Source: CAZFHA01 sp964518595 (lineage in GTDB: Bacteria; Bacillota; Clostridia; Saccharofermentanales; Saccharofermentanaceae). From it: a DNA stretch of 64,000 nt. Positions 17,107 to 26,067 of the stretch are shown one piece after another; the first letter of the stretch is position 1, and every line of letters starts with the position of its first letter. The notes under the pieces are model-generated. The model ran no database searches. It had not been told where the DNA came from and was given only the letters and a program-made list of their open reading frames with translations. The stretch covers positions 34,493 to 98,492 of the forward strand of contig CAZFHA010000015.1 in assembly GCA_964518595.1 (NCBI GenBank), given 5' to 3'. Made by a program: the position numbers and the translations under genes.

Positions 17107-17985
17107 ATGGAGCTAGAAAATATTCAGATTCGTGATCCTTTCATCCTGCTTATAGAGGATAATTACTACTTGTTCGGTTCAACAGACAAAGATATTTGGT
17201 CTAAGGGAGCACGGACAGGATTTGATGTTTATAAAAGCGAAGACTTGCAGGAGTGGCAAGGTCCTTTTGCTGCCTTTAGGCCGAAAGATGACTTTTGGGG
17301 GAAGGATAACTTTTGGGCTCCGGAAGTCTACCCTTATAATGGTGCCTACTATATGTTTGCTAGTTTTCGGAATCAAGACGGTATGCGGGGAACGGGGGTT
17401 TTGCGCGGAAAAACTGTTCTTGGACCATATGAGCCTTGGAGTGAGGGTCCGGTAACGCCCTCCCATTGGATGTCTTTAGACGGTACGCTGTACCTAGATA
17501 AGGAAAACAAACCTTGGCTGGTTTTTTGCCATGAATGGGTGCAGATTGGTGATGGAACTGTTTGCGCCCTGCCACTTTCAATGGATTTAAGACAGGCAAT
17601 CGGTGACCCGATTCAGTTATTCTCTTCTTCGGAAGCCCTTTGGAGCCGGGAAGCAGAATCAAAGTCAAACCGTATAAAGGGGTATGTAACTGACGGTTGT
17701 AATCTTTTTCAACATGCAGATAAAAGCCTGCTCTTACTCTGGTCTTGCATGGGAGAAGAAGGCTACTGTATTGGTTATGCTCGTTCACTTACGGGGGATT
17801 TGCTTGGCCCCTGGGAACAATGTTCTAGCCCACTCTATAGTAAAGATGGTGGTCATGGCATGATTTTTAAAGATAAAAACGGCCAACTATTTTTGAGTAT
17901 CCATGCACCTAACCGGACACCGGAGGAGCGTGCTCGATTTATTCCCCTTAAAGAAATTCCCGGAGGACTTGCACTCACCCTATAG
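17107..17985 (+). CDS. GH43-type five-bladed beta-propeller glycosidase
   Basis: A 292-residue single-domain GH43 clan GH-F protein. The general-base motif RDPF places Asp10 at the extreme N-terminus, followed by NFWAPEVYPYNGAYYMFAS near 62-80, SLDGTLY with Asp125, VTDGCNLF with Asp196, and GGHGMIF in the last blade. Many GH43 enzymes have a Glu (EGP) as catalytic acid; here the equivalent motif reads TDG, a variant found in some subfamilies. The likely substrate is an arabinose- or xylose-type plant oligosaccharide. No signal peptide is present, so it acts inside the cell. It is divergent from the AraC gene and appears monocistronic. Confidence 0.82.
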   Translation: MELENIQIRDPFILLIEDNYYLFGSTDKDIWSKGARTGFDVYKSEDLQEWQGPFAAFRPKDDFWGKDNFWAPEVYPYNGAYYMFASFRNQDGMRGTGVLRGKTVLGPYEPWSEGPVTPSHWMSLDGTLYLDKENKPWLVFCHEWVQIGDGTVCALPLSMDLRQAIGDPIQLFSSSEALWSREAESKSNRIKGYVTDGCNLFQHADKSLLLLWSCMGEEGYCIGYARSLTGDLLGPWEQCSSPLYSKDGGHGMIFKDKNGQLFLSIHAPNRTPEERARFIPLKEIPGGLALTL

Positions 17986-17999
17986 AAGAGCAAGTCCTC
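17963..17999. terminator. Hairpin at the convergent GH43/GH106 junction
   Basis: GAGGACTTGC pairs with GCAAGTCCTC (10 bp, 17-base loop), starting inside the last codons of GH43. It has no strong T-run on either side, so it may be a 3'-end stabiliser or weak terminator. Confidence 0.5.
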
Positions 18000-18021
18000 T
18001 GGGAAAATTCTCAGTCTTACA

Positions 18022-20667
18022 TTAGTCTGTCACTAATAGATGCACCGGTCCAAGTAAACCATTTACTTGCTCTTGGGCTTTAAGCACCTTTCGCTCTGGT
18101 TCAAAGGTTAACTTGTCTTCACGCAGAAGATTTAGGCGATTGCCAACATAAGGCCAGTTGGAAAGCTGGTTATCTAGCTTCTGGGGCTCAGCAAGAGGGT
18201 TCAGAGCCCCATTAATCATCGTGCCAAAAACTTCAAGGTGAATTTGATTCCTTCCCATTTTTAGTTTAGCACTAATATCGAGCCTAAAAGGCGGTAGCCA
18301 GAGATCGGCACAAAATTCGCCATTAACATAGACACGTAAGGCAGATTCCACTTGACCCAAATCTAATAGCATTTTTCCCGATATAGTATCTATTTCAATT
18401 TCGGTCTCGTAGATGCCACAGCCGCTAAAATAGGGATCTAGCTTTTGCCAGCCCTCTAAGCTACTGAGGGTATAATCCTGTTTTCCAAGCTTTAGCTGCC
18501 AATGGGTAAGTTTTTTAATGACGGTATCTGCTTTCTTGGTATTTTCTGAGATGTTGGTACTTTGTTCGCTTTGATTGCCGGCAGCAGAAAAAACCAAAAA
18601 AAGCGAACGGTAGGGAGGAAAGGTAAGCCTTATTTTCCCGCCCTTTTCTTGGCACTCTAGGTTGGGCGCGACTATTTCTTGGCCACTTTCGGCACAAAAA
18701 ATGCGAGGGGTAGTAGTTTGGGATTTAAATAAAATTGTACTGGTTACTTCATGTTCGGAAATGTTAGTAAAGAAATAATAATCATGATTCTTATCTCGTC
18801 TGTGTACGTAACCAACTTCCTCAGAATGGGAAATCTTAACATCTGGCTGCCATACCTGATTTAAGGTATTTATCAGCTCTTCATGTCGGTTTGACGTGAG
18901 TTTAGCACGTCCCGATTCAAATAAGCTTTTCATAATGGCAGAGACTTTTTCTTGATTTTCTATACGGTCAAGATACCCAGTACTTTGACGGGGAAAATCC
19001 TCAGCGGCGATAAGAATACCCCCGGCTTCAATAAACCTAGCTAAGGCTTCGGCACTGGCTACCGGTAGGCGCTTACAGCCAATTAACAGGATAACCTTAT
19101 AAGGAATTTCTGTCTGAAGCTTTTTATCATTGATATAAGTAAACCAGTAGCCGGCTTTCTGAATTCGATCAACGGCCTCAGTATCAAGGTGCTCTTCTAA
19201 TTTCATTGCCATATGCAGATCGCTTAAGGGATTGTCAGACCAAATATCGCTTTGGGGCAGGTAAATGCCAACTTCACAATAGAGCTCTCCCCTGCGCAAA
19301 AATTCGCTGACGCGCTGGATATACTTACCTAAATGTTTATAGAGCGGCCACCAAGGCTGATTGTGATTCAGATGACAAGAGGCATAGAAAGGTAGTCCCA
19401 TCGCTCCATCTTCAGGAGCGCTATAGGCATAGCCATGATTGACTATGGCATTAATTCCATCCACAAAAACAGCGTCGACGGCAGCCTTCAAATTAACTAG
19501 TTTTTCGGTAAAACGAGGCTTGACCAGCCAGGTAAAGGTCTCATTACTTACAATCGGTCGGTGGTATAAATAGGCCGCCGAAACTGCCAAGCGCCGGTGA
19601 ATTGTATTTACTTTTAATTTGCGCTGGTCGCCAAAAGTTTCACCTTCAGGAATATCTGCCACACCATAGGCCTCTAAAATATCCCCCCAAGTACCATGGG
19701 CTTGGATTCGAGATGAGACTTTTGATTCGTGACATAGCTCGGTAAAGCGGGTAAAGAAGTTTTCCAGTGTTAACTCGCTCATGGTTAGAAAATAGTCGTA
19801 ACGGATAGCTTTTGTGTCTTCTCCCATATCACCCCAGAGAGCATAGATCCAAGGGGTTAGATCATAACCACGGCGTTTCTTAAATTCATTTAAAAGTAAA
19901 GGACTCCAGTTATGCCCCTCAACCTCAATAGAATCGCAAAACAAACTATTGCAGGGAACGAGATCAGTTATGGGTTTAACCATGTCAGCCCAAAAGTTAT
20001 TGAGTGCCGCCGCGCTACAATGATCGATTACCAAACCCTCGGCATTTCTTGAGGGCTTTCCCACGTGGTTTTGATGGAGTTGCACCACGAAAAATACTAG
20101 TTTCCAGGAGCCTTCGGGAATTTCAATGGGCAGTAGTTCTTCCCCCCAAGGCCAACCAAAAAGATATTTAGTAACGACCTTTGAAGTGATATCCAAAACC
20201 GTTTCCGGTAGCATCTGGCTTTTTTCAATTTTGCCTAAGGTTGCTGCCACTACCTGACCGGCAAAACGGGTAGTAAAGTCAAACTGAAAATTTGTCGGTC
20301 CTTCTATATCAATAGTATAGGGAACCACCTGCTGCATAGCATCTTCTGGTGATACCCCCGGACCACCAAAGGGCCAGCTGGAACCTGGGGTAAAATCAAA
20401 CCACATCCCTCGCTTCTCACATTCAGCAGCAGTGAATTTTAGCATCTCGAGAAATGCAGGCGATAGATATTCTATATTTTTGACTTCACCATCCGGCTTT
20501 ACTGGATAGAGGATTTGCAGTTCAACACCGCCAATATTTGCTTCAAGCATAAAGTCCAGCTCGCGAACAATTTCAGTTTTGTCCACCGCGCAACCATACC
20601 ACCACCAACGGGTAGCACCCTTAGATTTTGTATCTGGATTAAGGATAAGCTGCTGAAAATCTTCCAT
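18022..20667 (-). CDS. GH106-like alpha-L-rhamnosidase
   Basis: An 881-residue protein with the GH106 N-terminal signature: TRWWWYGCAVDKTEIVREL at about 19-37 followed by EANIGGVELQ. A large (beta/alpha)8 region and a C-terminal jelly-roll domain (about 740-850, with LRVYVNGEFCADLWLPPF) follow. GH106 enzymes remove terminal alpha-L-rhamnose from pectic rhamnogalacturonans and related glycans. The ATG at 20667 follows AAGGAG. There is no signal peptide. It is the last gene of the minus-strand operon that begins with the binding protein at 24601, so it probably hydrolyses the sugar imported by that system. Confidence 0.8.
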   Translation of the reverse strand: MEDFQQLILNPDTKSKGATRWWWYGCAVDKTEIVRELDFMLEANIGGVELQILYPVKPDGEVKNIEYLSPAFLEMLKFTAAECEKRGMWFDFTPGSSWPFGGPGVSPEDAMQQVVPYTIDIEGPTNFQFDFTTRFAGQVVAATLGKIEKSQMLPETVLDITSKVVTKYLFGWPWGEELLPIEIPEGSWKLVFFVVQLHQNHVGKPSRNAEGLVIDHCSAAALNNFWADMVKPITDLVPCNSLFCDSIEVEGHNWSPLLLNEFKKRRGYDLTPWIYALWGDMGEDTKAIRYDYFLTMSELTLENFFTRFTELCHESKVSSRIQAHGTWGDILEAYGVADIPEGETFGDQRKLKVNTIHRRLAVSAAYLYHRPIVSNETFTWLVKPRFTEKLVNLKAAVDAVFVDGINAIVNHGYAYSAPEDGAMGLPFYASCHLNHNQPWWPLYKHLGKYIQRVSEFLRRGELYCEVGIYLPQSDIWSDNPLSDLHMAMKLEEHLDTEAVDRIQKAGYWFTYINDKKLQTEIPYKVILLIGCKRLPVASAEALARFIEAGGILIAAEDFPRQSTGYLDRIENQEKVSAIMKSLFESGRAKLTSNRHEELINTLNQVWQPDVKISHSEEVGYVHRRDKNHDYYFFTNISEHEVTSTILFKSQTTTPRIFCAESGQEIVAPNLECQEKGGKIRLTFPPYRSLFLVFSAAGNQSEQSTNISENTKKADTVIKKLTHWQLKLGKQDYTLSSLEGWQKLDPYFSGCGIYETEIEIDTISGKMLLDLGQVESALRVYVNGEFCADLWLPPFRLDISAKLKMGRNQIHLEVFGTMINGALNPLAEPQKLDNQLSNWPYVGNRLNLLREDKLTFEPERKVLKAQEQVNGLLGPVHLLVTD

Positions 20668-20699
20668 GAAACAATCTCCTTCTGAGCAATTTAATTGAT

Positions 20700-21398
20700 T
20701 TATGTCTGTGAGATAGTATCTTTACCGGAGGCAAAGGCTAAAAACTTTACAGAATCTTTCATGACTTGCATCATATCAGCGGTGACAATCTGAGCCGCCT
20801 TCAAATCCCGACTTAGAATCGCTAAATAAATCAGCCGGTGATACTTAAGGGTGGCTGAAAACATGCCCGCCATCTCGGCGGCCCAGAATTTATAGTAGTT
20901 TTCGGATATGCTGTCTATGACCTGCATGAAAATAGGATTATGGGTACTTTCATAGATTTTTTTGTGAAAGCGTAAGTCAGCGGCACTGGCTACTGTTGAA
21001 CGCGTGTCTTGACGATCAGACTCCTCCATCTCCTCTAAGGCTGAACGAATATTCTCTACATCCTCGGTTGTCGCATATTGAATAGCTAAAGTAATTGCCC
21101 CAAGCTCAATCATATGTCTAACATCAAGCATTTGTAGAACGGAATCCGCTCCAGTGACTAAAGGCAGGGCAATGGGAGGGGGATTTAGTTGATCAACATA
21201 AGTTCCCTTCCCTGCTAAGACCTTTACCAGCCTCATCCCTTCAAGCATTCGGAGCCCTTCTCGCAGGGAAGAACGGCCAACCTCTAATAGTTTTGTCAAG
21301 TCTTTCTCCGGTGGCAGCTTATCACCGGAGGCCAGACCATTAATTTGAATATACTGTTGTACTTTTTCCGCTGCGTGATGTGAATGATTTTTTTTCAT
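20700..21398 (-). CDS. GntR family regulator, FadR subfamily
   Basis: A 232-residue repressor with an N-terminal winged helix (GDKLPPEKDLTKLLEVGRSSLREGLRMLEG at about 25-54) and an all-helical FCD ligand-binding domain (about 85-220, with DLRFHKKIYESTHNP as the metal/ligand motif). It lies inside the importer operon, 7 bases after the second permease and before GH106. That suggests autoregulation of the operon by an intermediate of the imported sugar, with uronates and related acids typical of this subfamily. Confidence 0.9.
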   Translation of the reverse strand: MKKNHSHHAAEKVQQYIQINGLASGDKLPPEKDLTKLLEVGRSSLREGLRMLEGMRLVKVLAGKGTYVDQLNPPPIALPLVTGADSVLQMLDVRHMIELGAITLAIQYATTEDVENIRSALEEMEESDRQDTRSTVASAADLRFHKKIYESTHNPIFMQVIDSISENYYKFWAAEMAGMFSATLKYHRLIYLAILSRDLKAAQIVTADMMQVMKDSVKFLAFASGKDTISQT

Positions 21399-21405
21399 GA
21401 TAAAC

Positions 21406-22245
21406 CTATTCTTTAACGGAACCCGAGGTTAAACCGTCGACAATAAATCTTTGTACAAAAACAAACATCAGTGCGGTAGGAATTAGCGCCAAAACACCTC
21501 CGGCCATAAGCTTGCCCCAGCTTACTCCCGACTTTCCTACCAAATTTTTAATGGCAACAGGGATCGTTGCCATATCAGGGGTATTTGTAAATACTGAGGC
21601 GGCAATTAATTCATTCCAGGCACCAATAAAGGCAAAAACAAAGACGGCTACTATGCCGGGAAACATTACCGGAAAGACAATTTTAACTAAGCCCTGAAAT
21701 TTTGTACAGCCGTCTACTCGGGCGGCTTCTTCTAGAGCAAGGGGAATGCGCTCGAAAAAACTACGCATTGTAATGAGGGAAAAGGGAATGTTAACCACTG
21801 TGTAAAAGATGATGAGTCCCATGTAGGTGTTAATTAAACTTAGGTTAGAAAAAATAACATAAGTCGGTATTAATACCATGATGCCGGGAATCATTTGGGT
21901 AACCAAGAGAAATAAGAGAACGGAAAGTTTTCCCCGAAATTGAAAGCGCGCTAATCCATACCCGCCGAAGAGCGAAGCCATCAGCACAATAATAGCACTG
22001 CAAAGTGAGACAATAATACTGTTTTGGAGAGCCGTCCCATAGGCTAATTCCTTAAACAAATCAATGTAATTTTGAAAGGTCGGATCTAACGGAAAGTAGG
22101 TAAATCTCTGTACATCCGTTATTTCTACATGGGTCTTGAAGGAAGTAATAATCATTAAATAGAGGGGAAAAGTTACAAGTATAAAAAAGAACGCTAAAAT
22201 GAGTATCCGACCTATGAGCGAAGGAACAGAAGAGCGGCGCATCAA
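21406..22245 (-). CDS. Sugar ABC transporter permease (MalG-like)
   Basis: A 279-residue permease with six predicted membrane helices, the EAA loop LEEAARVDGCTKFQGLVKIV near 188-208 and a C-terminal GLTSGSVKE. The start overlaps the end of the upstream permease by 4 bases, indicating translational coupling. It is the second permease of the GH106-linked importer; no ATPase is encoded nearby. Confidence 0.92.
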   Translation of the reverse strand: MMRRSSVPSLIGRILILAFFFILVTFPLYLMIITSFKTHVEITDVQRFTYFPLDPTFQNYIDLFKELAYGTALQNSIIVSLCSAIIVLMASLFGGYGLARFQFRGKLSVLLFLLVTQMIPGIMVLIPTYVIFSNLSLINTYMGLIIFYTVVNIPFSLITMRSFFERIPLALEEAARVDGCTKFQGLVKIVFPVMFPGIVAVFVFAFIGAWNELIAASVFTNTPDMATIPVAIKNLVGKSGVSWGKLMAGGVLALIPTALMFVFVQRFIVDGLTSGSVKE

Positions 22246-23180
22246 AAATCACCTGCCTTGTTGTAGTTGCTAATTTTAAGGAAGAACACAGAGTAAACCA
22301 GTAAGATTACCATGAGAAAGAGTCCTAAAGCCGCAGCTGAACTTAAATCATAAGTAGAGAAAGCTTTGCTATACATATAGGAAGGGAGGGTCTGAGAAGT
22401 CGAGGCCGGACCTCCTTGGGTTATAATGACAATTAAATCAAAGGAGTTAAAAATCCAGATGGTACGCAAGAGCAGTGAAATGATAATTGTTGGTTTGATA
22501 AAAGGCAGTGTAATGGCAAAAAAACTACGAATGCGCCCGCAGCCATCGGTTTCGGCTGATTCATAGATTTCCTTGGGAATAGACTGAAGAGCCGCCAGAT
22601 ACATAATTGCAAAGAAAGGGATTCCCATCCAAATCATCGCCACAATAACCACTAATAAAGACAGACCCGGGGTGCTAAGCCATGAGATACTTCCATCCAC
22701 AATACCTCTATCACTAAGGAAACCCATAATGCCGGATTTTATCAGCAAATCATTAACCACTCCATACTCGCCATTAAAGGACCAGCGGAAGATTAAACCG
22801 ACAACAAAACTAGAAAAAGCCCAGGGTAAAAAGACGATGGACTGGTAGATCCCCCGGCCTTTGAAGGGGCGACGAAGAGCCAAGGCAAGGGTTAACCCTA
22901 ATAAGAATTGCCCCAAAACGGAAGATACAACATAAATCACGGAGTTTAGTGTGATCATGCCAATATAACTATCTGTAAATATCTTCTGGAAATTTTCAAG
23001 ACCGACAAATTCTGGGCTATCCATAGTTGTCATATTAACATTCTGAAAAGCCATGATTATGTTTTTGATCAGGGGGTAGCCAAAGGCTAAAAGTAGAACA
23101 ACAATCGATGGACCAATATAGAGATAGGGCTCACGCATTTTGGCACGAGTCAACTTATTCGTCTTGGGGGTGGTCTTCAT
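22242..23180 (-). CDS. Sugar ABC transporter permease (MalF/UgpA-like)
   Basis: A 312-residue permease with six predicted membrane segments and an EAA loop (IYESAETDGCGRIRSFFAIT near 205-225). The ATG at 23180 follows GGAGG. It sits downstream of the binding-protein gene, separated by a strong hairpin, and overlaps the next permease by 4 bases. Confidence 0.92.
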   Translation of the reverse strand: MKTTPKTNKLTRAKMREPYLYIGPSIVVLLLAFGYPLIKNIIMAFQNVNMTTMDSPEFVGLENFQKIFTDSYIGMITLNSVIYVVSSVLGQFLLGLTLALALRRPFKGRGIYQSIVFLPWAFSSFVVGLIFRWSFNGEYGVVNDLLIKSGIMGFLSDRGIVDGSISWLSTPGLSLLVVIVAMIWMGIPFFAIMYLAALQSIPKEIYESAETDGCGRIRSFFAITLPFIKPTIIISLLLRTIWIFNSFDLIVIITQGGPASTSQTLPSYMYSKAFSTYDLSSAAALGLFLMVILLVYSVFFLKISNYNKAGDF

Positions 23181-23205
23181 AACAAACCTCCATTTCTCTG
23201 GTTAA

Positions 23206-23240
23206 ACTATTTCCGGCGCCTTTAGGGCGCCGGAAATAGT
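23206..23240 (-). promoter_or_regulatory. Intercistronic hairpin between binding protein and permease
   Basis: A perfect 15-bp inverted repeat (ACTATTTCCGGCGCC and its complement) with a 5-base loop begins 2 bases after the binding-protein stop codon on the minus strand. No T-run follows, which fits an mRNA-stabilising or attenuating role rather than full termination. Confidence 0.8.
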
Positions 23241-23242
23241 AA

Positions 23243-24601
23243 TTACTTCTTTTCAAGAATCTTAGCGTGATCGACTTTAGCATCAGGATGTTCTAGCAAG
23301 TAAGCTTTCATTCGCTTTTCAAGTTCAGCGGTAACGGTTTTTAACGCTTCCTCAGCTGAGACTTGACCCAGCAAATATTTTTGCATTTCTTCGTGCATCA
23401 TTTGCTGATGCATATCGGTAAAATCAAAGGGGCCTACATCTGCCGGCCTGGCAATGTTTGGGTTATTGAGCTGCTTTACAAAAGGAGCATAAGGGCCATC
23501 TTCACCATAAGTTGGGTCATTAGCAACATCCTTTTGAACCGGAATGAGCCCGTTCATCTTACAGTATTCAATATTATTTTCAGGCTTAGCCATGAACTCA
23601 ATAAGCTTCCAAGCGGTATCCGGGTCGGAACAGCTCTTGGAAATAGAGTAGGCATAAGAGGTTCCAAACATATTGTAGATCTTACCATCTTCGCTGGTTG
23701 GCATGGGCATGACAGTCCATTGTTCCGGCTTCATTCTTTCCATACAAGTTTTAGCAACCTCAGAGTCATTTATGAGGGTACCGGTCAAACCACCGGTGAA
23801 ATTATCCACCATTTCCACGAAGCCCCAGTTGAGTGAGTCTTGAGGTGCATAGCCTTTTAAGTAGATATCATTCCATTTCTTATAGCCTTCGATAGACTTT
23901 TCATCATCGATTAAAATCGTACCATCGTCACTATAAAGGTCACCACCATGCATAGACTGTAAATAGATTTGCAAAGGATCAAAAGCACCCCGAGCTCCCC
24001 GGAAGGACGCGCCGTAACGCTTCTTATCTTTATCGGTTAATTTAGCTACTAAGTCAAAATACTCATCATAGGTCCAGCTGTCTCCTAAGGTAACGCCGGC
24101 TTCCTCTGCCCAATCCTTGCGGACGAAGATCCCTTTGACCATAATCCCGTCGGGGACAATGTAATTATGTCCGTAGAGGGATTCATCCTGCTGCATCAGT
24201 AGCTGGGCAGCTTCCGTATAGGTATCTTTGGTAGGATCAAGGTATTTGTCCAAAGGAATAATCCAGCCAGCTGGGGCAAACTGTCCTACCCAACCGGGCC
24301 AGACATTGATTACATCAGGAAGCTTATTGGAGCCACCCATAACGGTTAAACGATTGGCGGCGTCATCCCAAGGCACACTCTCATAAATAACCTTTACTCC
24401 GGATTCTTCTTCAAATTTTTTGAAAAGACCCTCGAAATAGGCTTGCCGAGCCGGGCTTGGGGAAACGTCGAGAAACCGTAACTGACCAGCTTTGGCAACT
24501 TCGCCCGAGCCTTGGGTACTGTTTCCTCCCTGATTGCAGGCTGCTAAGGTGGTTACCAGTAGCAGCGAGGCCAGAACAACACTGACTATTCTTTTGAACA
24601 T
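23243..24601 (-). CDS. Sugar ABC transporter substrate-binding lipoprotein
   Basis: A 452-residue family-1 solute-binding protein. The signal peptide has a lipobox ending TLAAC (Cys at about 22), then a short Gly/Ser linker. The mature part carries typical features such as KFEEESGVKVIYESVPWDDA and a tryptophan-rich ligand cleft. The ATG at 24601 follows GGAGG. It is the first gene of the minus-strand operon binding protein, permease, permease, GntR, GH106, so a rhamnose-containing oligosaccharide is a plausible ligand. Confidence 0.92.
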   Translation of the reverse strand: MFKRIVSVVLASLLLVTTLAACNQGGNSTQGSGEVAKAGQLRFLDVSPSPARQAYFEGLFKKFEEESGVKVIYESVPWDDAANRLTVMGGSNKLPDVINVWPGWVGQFAPAGWIIPLDKYLDPTKDTYTEAAQLLMQQDESLYGHNYIVPDGIMVKGIFVRKDWAEEAGVTLGDSWTYDEYFDLVAKLTDKDKKRYGASFRGARGAFDPLQIYLQSMHGGDLYSDDGTILIDDEKSIEGYKKWNDIYLKGYAPQDSLNWGFVEMVDNFTGGLTGTLINDSEVAKTCMERMKPEQWTVMPMPTSEDGKIYNMFGTSYAYSISKSCSDPDTAWKLIEFMAKPENNIEYCKMNGLIPVQKDVANDPTYGEDGPYAPFVKQLNNPNIARPADVGPFDFTDMHQQMMHEEMQKYLLGQVSAEEALKTVTAELEKRMKAYLLEHPDAKVDHAKILEKK

Positions 24602-24692
24602 AAATCAATCCTCCATCAACAGAATTCTTGTCCCTCAGTTGCTTTGTGCATTTGCTCAAAATAAATTAACTTGTCTGATAGGTTTAAGTTAT

Positions 24693-24720
24693 AGTATACA
24701 GAATGTTGGTAAAATGTAAA
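24693..24720 (-). promoter_or_regulatory. Candidate promoter of the GH106-linked import operon
   Basis: On the minus strand, TTTACA (24715-24720) and TATACT (24693-24698) are separated by 16 bases and lie about 90 bases before the binding-protein start. Each box is one mismatch from consensus. Confidence 0.6.
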
Positions 24721-24738
24721 GATGTTTTTGTTGATATG

Positions 24739-24767
24739 TTCACAATGTACAAAATCAGAGGTATAAT
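24739..24767 (+). promoter_or_regulatory. Candidate promoter of the Cys/Met PLP-enzyme gene
   Basis: TTCACA (24739-24744) and a perfect TATAAT (24762-24767) are separated by 17 bases, about 60 bases before the start codon and divergent from the minus-strand promoter. Confidence 0.7.
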
Positions 24768-24790
24768 CATTCCTTAAAGTACAAAGGAAA

Positions 24791-24800
24791 GTGTTAACAC
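24791..24800. promoter_or_regulatory. Palindrome in the leader of the PLP-enzyme gene
   Basis: GTGTTAACAC is a perfect 10-bp palindrome just downstream of the predicted transcription start, and a second GTTAAC follows 11 bases later. It could be an operator; no regulator is assigned. Confidence 0.35.
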
Positions 24801-24828
24801 ATCAGATGAGTTAACGTTGGTGCGAGAG

Positions 24829-26013
24829 ATGAATAACAAATACGATATAAATGAAGACCGAATGATTTTGTCTCACTATGCAGAAACTCCCGAATCAGCC
24901 TTCGGGGCGGTGGTTCCGCCTCTATACTTAAATAGTTTGCATGTATTTCAACGAGCGGCTGATTTTGCCAACTATGACAGCTTAGAACCGGACACATACA
25001 TCTACGGACGGGACGGAAACCCTACTGTTGAATTGGCTGAGAATAAGATTGCTGCTCTGGAGCGCGGAGAAAAAGCCCTGCTCTTTGCATCGGGTATGGC
25101 AGCGATCTCGACAGCGATTATGGCTGCCTGTCAGGTAGGAAGCCACATTATCTGTTTGCGTAATATTTATGGTCCGGTGAAGCAGTTTATTGAGGGTTAC
25201 TGCATTCCCAGGCTAAGAATGACCGTAACCTATGTCAAAGGTTTAGAAACTGCTGAATTTATTGAGGCAGTTAAACCGGAAACTTCGCTAATCATCGTGG
25301 AGAGCCCTTCTACCTTTGTTTTTTCTCTGACCAACTTACGTGAATTAGCTGACTTCGCTCGATCCCGTGGTATTAAAACAATGATTGACAACACCTACTG
25401 TACACCGATTTTTCAGAAACCTTTAGAGATGGGAATTGATATTGTTATGCACACCGCCTCGAAATATTTGGGCGGCCACAGTGATGTTATTGGTGGCGTG
25501 TTGGTTTCTAAAGATCAGGCTTTAATAGATGACATGAAAAAAACTTTACGACAGTGGTTTGGCGGAATTGCCGCACCTTTAGAGGGGTGGCTGATTCTGA
25601 GAGGAATGCGGACACTGGAGCTACGTCTCTTACGTCATCAGGAGACCGCTTTAGTTGTGGCTGAATTTTTAGAAAAACATGCCAAAGTTAAAAAGGTTTA
25701 TTATCCAGGCCTTAAGAGTCATCCGCAGTATGATCTGATGAAAAGCCAGCAGCTAGGAAATAGCGGACTTCTTTCTTTCGAGTTAGATGCACCAGCTTCT
25801 CAGGCCCAAAAGCTGATTGATAATCTCAAAATTTTTCAAATTGGTTGCTCTTGGGGAGGGTTTGAAAGTCTTGCTTTGACACCTGTAATTAAAGAGAATC
25901 AAGAGGTGCTGGACTTTTTAGACTGTGGAAAAGGACTTATTCGTCTGCACTGTGGTTTAGAAGGTGCAGAGGATTTGCTGGCAGATCTAGAGACAGGATT
26001 AGCGACTCTGTAA
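24829..26013 (+). CDS. Cys/Met metabolism PLP-dependent enzyme (cystathionine gamma-lyase/synthase type)
   Basis: A fold-type I PLP enzyme of about 394 residues. The PLP lysine lies in MHTASKYLGGHSD (Lys212 from this start), the YGRDGNPTVELAE segment near 48-60 and the phosphate-binding FASGMAAIS near 80-88 are typical, and the C-terminal half carries the usual RLHCGLEG motif. Members include cystathionine gamma-synthase, beta- and gamma-lyases and methionine gamma-lyase, which cannot be separated by eye. The start is uncertain: ATG 24829, GTG 24820 and TTG 24817 are all possible and none has a strong ribosome site. It is followed by mutM and has no obvious link to the glycan genes. Confidence 0.85.
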   Translation: MNNKYDINEDRMILSHYAETPESAFGAVVPPLYLNSLHVFQRAADFANYDSLEPDTYIYGRDGNPTVELAENKIAALERGEKALLFASGMAAISTAIMAACQVGSHIICLRNIYGPVKQFIEGYCIPRLRMTVTYVKGLETAEFIEAVKPETSLIIVESPSTFVFSLTNLRELADFARSRGIKTMIDNTYCTPIFQKPLEMGIDIVMHTASKYLGGHSDVIGGVLVSKDQALIDDMKKTLRQWFGGIAAPLEGWLILRGMRTLELRLLRHQETALVVAEFLEKHAKVKKVYYPGLKSHPQYDLMKSQQLGNSGLLSFELDAPASQAQKLIDNLKIFQIGCSWGGFESLALTPVIKENQEVLDFLDCGKGLIRLHCGLEGAEDLLADLETGLATL

Positions 26014-26067
26014 GTCAGCTTTTATGATAAACTAAGTTAATTACTTTAGGTTAAAAGAGGTGAAAGT

